Below, piece by piece: positions 60,260 to 64,000 of a stretch of 64,000 nt of DNA. The notes under the pieces are model-generated. The model saw only the letters and a list, made by a program, of their open reading frames with translations. It was not told where the DNA came from and did not search any database. Source of the DNA: CAYRWM01 sp964428055 (GTDB taxonomy: Bacteria > Bacillota > Clostridia > Christensenellales > Christensenellaceae); NCBI GenBank assembly GCA_964428055.1, contig CAYRWM010000005.1, positions 1 through 64,000 on the forward strand, read 5' to 3'. Within the stretch, counting starts at the first letter, position 1. The number at the start of each line of letters is the position of its first letter. Position numbers and translations under genes: made by a program.

Positions 60260-61207
60260 ATGGATATCGTTCTTCTGATAATCGGTTTTGTGCTTCTTGT
60301 AAAGGGCGCTGACTTCTTCGTCAGCGGTGCTTCCGATATTGCCAGAAAACTCAAGGTTTCGACCCTCATAATCGGTCTCACCATAGTCGCTTTCGGCACC
60401 AGCGCTCCGGAACTGGCTGTCAGCATCAGCGCTTCATCCCAGGGTTCAAGTTCAATTTCCGTGGGCAACATAATAGGGTCCAACCTGTTCAATCTTCTGG
60501 TCGTGCTCGGGTCATCCGCAGCGATCGTACCCGCTGTAGTATCAAGCAAGATCGTAAAGAGCGATTATCCCGTATCGATCGCAGCGAGCGTTCTCATATG
60601 CCTGTTCGCCGCATTCCCCATATTCGCGGCAAATGAAGGCAATACCATATCAAGACCCGAAGGTATAATACTGCTCGTCTTCTTCGCTGTATACATGTTC
60701 ATACTGCTTAAGACCGCGAGGAAACAGGCAACTCTGTCAAACGAGGAAGCAGCCGGCATAAACGTTCCCAAGTCTTTGATCTTTCTCATCGGAGGCATAG
60801 CCGGCATAGTGTTCGGCAGCCGTCTCGTCGTGACCGGTGCATCCGGAATCGCAAGAGCTGCAGGCATAAGCGAAGAAATCATTGGTCTTACGATAGTCGC
60901 AATAGGCACCTCTCTCCCCGAACTGGTCACGAGCATAGTAGCCGCTAAAAAGGGAGAAAACGACATAGCTATAGGAAATGTGGTGGGATCAAACCTGTTC
61001 AACATACTCCTGATAGGAGGCATCTGCGCGGTAATCGCTCCGACAGAAGTCTCCGGCGGAATGATAAGGGACATGGTGATACTAATAGCGGTATCGGCAG
61101 TATGCTTCATCCCGCTGCTTGTAAAGAGAAGACTGCCGAGGGGTATGGGAATAGCGATGGTATGCGCATACGGCGTATATACCGTGTATCTCATTCTGCT
61201 CAGATGA
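60260..61207 (+). CDS. CaCA-family cation exchanger (YrbG-like), probable Mn2+/Ca2+ exporter
   Basis: This 315-residue membrane antiporter shows the two alpha-repeats of the Ca2+/cation antiporter superfamily: FGTSAPELAVSI with GNIIGSNLFN (first half), and IGTSLPELVTSI with GNVVGSNLFN (second half). About ten membrane helices are visible. Annotated relatives are called Ca2+/Na+ exchangers. The riboswitch ahead of it belongs to a class that turns on Mn2+ efflux genes, so export of Mn2+ is a reasonable inference. AGGAGG precedes the ATG. The mscS gene follows after 50 bp. Confidence 0.92.
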   Translation: MDIVLLIIGFVLLVKGADFFVSGASDIARKLKVSTLIIGLTIVAFGTSAPELAVSISASSQGSSSISVGNIIGSNLFNLLVVLGSSAAIVPAVVSSKIVKSDYPVSIAASVLICLFAAFPIFAANEGNTISRPEGIILLVFFAVYMFILLKTARKQATLSNEEAAGINVPKSLIFLIGGIAGIVFGSRLVVTGASGIARAAGISEEIIGLTIVAIGTSLPELVTSIVAAKKGENDIAIGNVVGSNLFNILLIGGICAVIAPTEVSGGMIRDMVILIAVSAVCFIPLLVKRRLPRGMGIAMVCAYGVYTVYLILLR

Positions 61208-61257
61208 TCATTTTGTAGTATAATCAATATATACTAATTCAAATGAAACGGTGAATC

Positions 61258-62082
61258 ATGGGAAAAATAGATCTTTCTGAAATATTCAAAAATGTGGATG
61301 TCAGTTCCATAGTCCCGAAGCTGATAGTCAGCGTAATAGTGATAATCATCGCCATCGTTGTGTGGAAACTCATAAAGAAAGGCTACGCCACATACAACGA
61401 AAAGCAGTACGGCAAGGAAAAGTCCGATAAGGATTTGTCGAACGGCATTATGAGTATTGTCAAATTAATCATAGTGATCGTAGTCGTGCTGGCTGTCCTT
61501 CAGATAAACGGTATCAACGTCGGCGGCCTCATAGCCTCCCTGGGAATAACGGGAGCGATACTCGGCCTTGCCATACAGGACTTCCTCAAAGACGTTGTCA
61601 TGGGCGCGCATATAAGGTCTGACCACTTCTTCAAGCTGGATGACGTCATCAAATTCGACGGCCATGAAGGAGCGGTCATATTCTTCAATTCCAAGACAAC
61701 AAAGATAAGGGACATCTATACTAACGAAGTCATAACGATTTGCAACCGCGAACTTACCAAAGTTGTAAAATCATCTTCACAGGTCGATATGGATCTTATG
61801 ATCCCGTACGATATAGAACCGTCAAAGGTTCATGAGACTCTTGGGAAGCTTGCTGAAAAGATAGGCGAAGTGGAGAACATAAAGAACTGCGTATACAAGG
61901 GCACGCAGGAATTCAAGGACTGCGGCATAATCTACAAGCTGCGTTTCTTCTGCTCGCCGCACAAGAGACCGGATCTCTGGAGAGCCGCGATGCGGATAGT
62001 CCAGGACGGACTGGATGAAGCGGGTATCCCGATTGCGGTTCCGATACAGGAAGTCGGCGTCACCATGAGAAACGACTCATAG
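61258..62082 (+). CDS. small-conductance mechanosensitive channel (MscS family)
   Basis: This 274-residue channel opens under membrane tension to release solutes. The N-terminal helices lie at about 16-38 and 65-85. The pore helix TM3 follows with its Gly/Ala pattern (IASLGITGAILGLAIQDFLKDVVMG). The beta domain contains the family segments FFKLDDVIKF and VITICNRELTKV, and the C-terminal cytosolic part ends with VPIQEVGV. A TATAAT at 61219-61224 may give it its own promoter, but cotranscription with the exchanger is equally possible. A bidirectional terminator follows. Confidence 0.92.
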   Translation: MGKIDLSEIFKNVDVSSIVPKLIVSVIVIIIAIVVWKLIKKGYATYNEKQYGKEKSDKDLSNGIMSIVKLIIVIVVVLAVLQINGINVGGLIASLGITGAILGLAIQDFLKDVVMGAHIRSDHFFKLDDVIKFDGHEGAVIFFNSKTTKIRDIYTNEVITICNRELTKVVKSSSQVDMDLMIPYDIEPSKVHETLGKLAEKIGEVENIKNCVYKGTQEFKDCGIIYKLRFFCSPHKRPDLWRAAMRIVQDGLDEAGIPIAVPIQEVGVTMRNDS

Positions 62083-62093
62083 CTTCTGAAAAC

Positions 62094-62133
62094 AAAAAGG
62101 GCGCAGCTTAAAGGCTGAACCCTTTCTTTTTTT
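62094..62133. terminator. bidirectional terminator between mscS and copA
   Basis: The stem AAAGGG-CAGC/GCTG-CCCTTT (62096-62125, with 2-nt internal loops) has a T-tract after it and an A-run before it. It can end both convergent genes. Confidence 0.85.
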
Positions 62134-64000
62134 ACTCTATGCCGGTCACTTTGTAATCCTGCGCCTCTACTGCCGCCTTTATCACGTCATCGCTGAGATC
62201 GCCGTCAATGCTCAGGACCGCTGTGCCCTTTTCATGGCTGACTTCCGCAGCCGTCACACCGTCAAGACCCTCGAGCGTCTTTTTGACCCTCGCTTCGCAG
62301 TGCTCGCACATCATGCCTTCGATAAATACTGTTTTTTTCATGTTGGTGTCTCCTTTTAAGAATATATCTGTATCAGGGAGTGTCATCTCCTGTTTTAAGC
62401 GCTTGTCGCGCGAAGGATCATGAACTCGCACCAGATTCAGCCTTAAAGCGTTCGTAACAACGCAGAAACTGGACAGGCTCATCGCGAGCGCGCCTATCAT
62501 GGGATTCATGGTCCATCCGAATACAGGTATCCACACGCCTGCAGCGAGCGGTATACCTATAACATTGTATATAAAAGCCCAGAAGAGATTCTGGCGTATA
62601 TTCCTGAGCGTGGCTCTCCCGAGCCTTATCGCAGCGGATACATCCTTAAGGCTGCTCTTTATGAGCACAATATCGGCGGCGTCTATCGCTATGTCCGAGC
62701 CCGCCCCGATCGCTATGCCGAGGTCCGCTCTAGCCAGAGCCGGCGCGTCGTTTATGCCGTCGCCTACCATGGCAACATGACCCTGTTCGGACAGCCGCCT
62801 TATGACCTGCTCCTTTTCGTCCGGCATAACACCGGCGATCACCATATCAACACCCGCTTCCTTTCCTATGGCTTCGGCAGTCCCCCGGTTGTCGCCCGTG
62901 AGCATAACCGTCCTGATGCCCATGCCTTTAAGCTCCTTCACCGCTTCCGCGCTGTCATCCTTTATTGGATCCGACACGGCGATGATACCAAGGAGCCTTC
63001 CGCCTTCCGAAAACAGCAGAGGCGTCTTGCCTTCATTGGACAGTCTGTCCGCCCTCTCTATTAAATCACCGGTAACATCCACATGACCGCACATGTATTT
63101 AAGGCTCCCGCCGCGGACGGCTGACCCTTCCACCGTTGCGACTATACCGCTTCCGGTCTTCGCCTCAAACCCTTCCGCGTGTTTTGCGGTGAACCCACGA
63201 AGATCGGATGCGTTCACTATCGCTTTGGCAAACGGATGCTCGCTCATCTGCTCGGCTGAGGCCGCTATCGTCAGGAGCTCCTCTTCCGAGACCCCTTCAG
63301 CGGGGATTATATCGCTCACCGACGGGTCGCCCATTGTTATGGTGCCGGTCTTGTCCAGCACTACTGCGCTTATGCGTCCCGCCATCTCCAGCGACGCAGA
63401 GGTCTTGAAGAGAATACCATTTTTGGCACCGACTCCGGTACCGACCATTATCGCGACAGGCGTCGCGAGCCCGAGAGCGCAGGGACAGCTTATGACAAGC
63501 ACCGAAATGCCCCTCGCAAGAGCATATCCGAACGGCTGTGAAGCAAAGAGCCATACCAGAACGGTTATTACGGCTATGGTTATGACCGTCGGAACGAACA
63601 TTCCGGAGACCCTGTCTGCGATCCTTGCTATGGGCGCCTTGGTCGCGGAAGCGTCGCTCACCATCTTTATTATCCTTGAAAGAGTGGTATCCTCACCGAC
63701 TCTGTCAGCGCTGCATTTAAGGAATCCAGTCTGATTAATGGTGCCGGCGGAAACGCTGTCGCCGGCAGCCTTGTCGACAGGCACGCTCTCGCCTGTGAGA
63801 GCAGCCTCATTCACGGAGCTCACTCCCTCGATAACGGTGCCGTCAACGGGAATGCTCTCTCCGGGACGCACAAGGAATATATCTCCCGCCTTTACTTTTT
63901 CTGCGGGAACGGTCACCTCTCCGGCATCCGTTAATAGCACAGCCGTTTTCGGCGTCAGTTTTATGAGGTTTTTGAGGGCGTCCGTCGTCCTGCCCTTGGA
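62132..64000 (-). CDS. copA: copper-exporting P-type ATPase with C-terminal metal-binding domain (partial, 5' end beyond window)
   Basis: The frame stays open to the window edge, so about 622 C-terminal residues are seen; the first, SKGRTTDALKNL, already belongs to the CopA core. P1B-ATPase motifs are present: GEVTVPAEKV, ALTGESVPVDK, VISCPCALGLATP (the CPC metal site), DKTGTIT (phosphorylated Asp), SEHPFAKAI (HP motif) and GDGINDAPALA. SFCVVTNALRLN lies in the last helix. The C-terminal 70 residues form a heavy-metal-associated domain with GMMCEHC. This domain has its own ribosome binding site and ATG (62341). It pumps Cu+ out of the cytosol. Confidence 0.95.
   Translation of the reverse strand, partial: SKGRTTDALKNLIKLTPKTAVLLTDAGEVTVPAEKVKAGDIFLVRPGESIPVDGTVIEGVSSVNEAALTGESVPVDKAAGDSVSAGTINQTGFLKCSADRVGEDTTLSRIIKMVSDASATKAPIARIADRVSGMFVPTVITIAVITVLVWLFASQPFGYALARGISVLVISCPCALGLATPVAIMVGTGVGAKNGILFKTSASLEMAGRISAVVLDKTGTITMGDPSVSDIIPAEGVSEEELLTIAASAEQMSEHPFAKAIVNASDLRGFTAKHAEGFEAKTGSGIVATVEGSAVRGGSLKYMCGHVDVTGDLIERADRLSNEGKTPLLFSEGGRLLGIIAVSDPIKDDSAEAVKELKGMGIRTVMLTGDNRGTAEAIGKEAGVDMVIAGVMPDEKEQVIRRLSEQGHVAMVGDGINDAPALARADLGIAIGAGSDIAIDAADIVLIKSSLKDVSAAIRLGRATLRNIRQNLFWAFIYNVIGIPLAAGVWIPVFGWTMNPMIGALAMSLSSFCVVTNALRLNLVRVHDPSRDKRLKQEMTLPDTDIFLKGDTNMKKTVFIEGMMCEHCEARVKKTLEGLDGVTAAEVSHEKGTAVLSIDGDLSDDVIKAAVEAQDYKVTGIE

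Noticed and set aside
1..64000. CRISPR arrays, insertion sequences, prophage or toxin-antitoxin modules.
   Set aside because: No regularly spaced direct repeats, transposase, integrase or phage-type genes were found; the region is dense housekeeping sequence.

Overview
The window reads as a chromosomal segment of a low-to-mid GC Gram-positive anaerobe of the class Clostridia. The evidence is HPr kinase with a Crh-like regulator, RqcH, SepF/DivIVA, DegV, many lipoproteins with Lgt and LspA, and an acyl-CoA dehydrogenase with EtfBA of the butyrate-fermentation type. Frequent ATA codons and synteny suggest a Peptostreptococcales/Anaerovoracaceae-like relative, but that rank is only an inference. 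Coding density is very high. Most neighbouring genes overlap or lie within 30 bp. No insertion sequence, prophage, CRISPR array or rRNA is visible, and no gene-free stretch exceeds 300 bp.

Layout. 0.1-7.8 kb (minus): amino-acid-kinase protein, xylulokinase, HAD phosphatase, phosphofructokinase and DnaE. 7.9-13.3 kb (plus): Cof-type HAD phosphatase, hprK, murB, PHP protein, rapZ, whiA and a Crh-like HPr paralogue; this is a carbon-regulation and envelope cluster. 13.4-21.7 kb (minus): a lipoprotein, uvrC, then a cell-wall block (class B PBP, SEDS protein, FHA protein, membrane protein, J-domain protein, DUF5685-like protein). 21.8-31.8 kb (minus): trpS, thrC, a P-loop protein and lower glycolysis (gpmI, tpiA, pgk), then trmL and two aminotransferases flanking an Lrp regulator. 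32-33.4 kb (plus): degV and four tRNAs (Arg, His, Gln, Lys). 33.4-43.4 kb (minus): sugar isomerase, transaldolase-family enzyme, acd-etfB-etfA, then three secreted envelope proteins (two paralogous lipoproteins, one with a 3D domain, and a glycerophosphodiesterase-like protein). 43.5-46.8 kb (plus): two tandem ATP-grasp ligases and an alanine/sodium symporter. 46.8-50.4 kb: YfcE phosphoesterase with an RNase PH-RdgB fusion (minus), and rqcH (plus). 50.4-54.9 kb (minus): the cell-division cluster hlyD-like, yggS, sepF, divIVA, lspA, rluD-like. 55.0-58.5 kb (minus): lgt, pncB, anti-sigma-like protein and a SigB/F/G-type sigma factor. 58.6-60.0 kb (minus): radical SAM protein and ATPase. 60.0-62.1 kb (plus): a yybP-ykoY (manganese) riboswitch controlling a CaCA cation exchanger, then an MscS channel. 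62.1-64.0 kb (minus): a copper P-type ATPase cut by the window edge.

Most notable points. The HPr paralogue has Lys15 in place of the catalytic His but keeps Ser46, so it should be purely regulatory, and yvcK is missing from its usual place in that cluster. The anti-sigma-like protein has lost the ATP-binding boxes of its family. rqcH appears to be transcribed as a leaderless mRNA. The rluD-like gene's terminator lies inside the rqcH coding sequence. A Mn2+ riboswitch with a clear terminator platform precedes an exchanger usually annotated as calcium/sodium. The CopA C-terminal metal-binding domain has its own internal ribosome binding site and ATG. The etfA ribosome binding site is a run of nine G.
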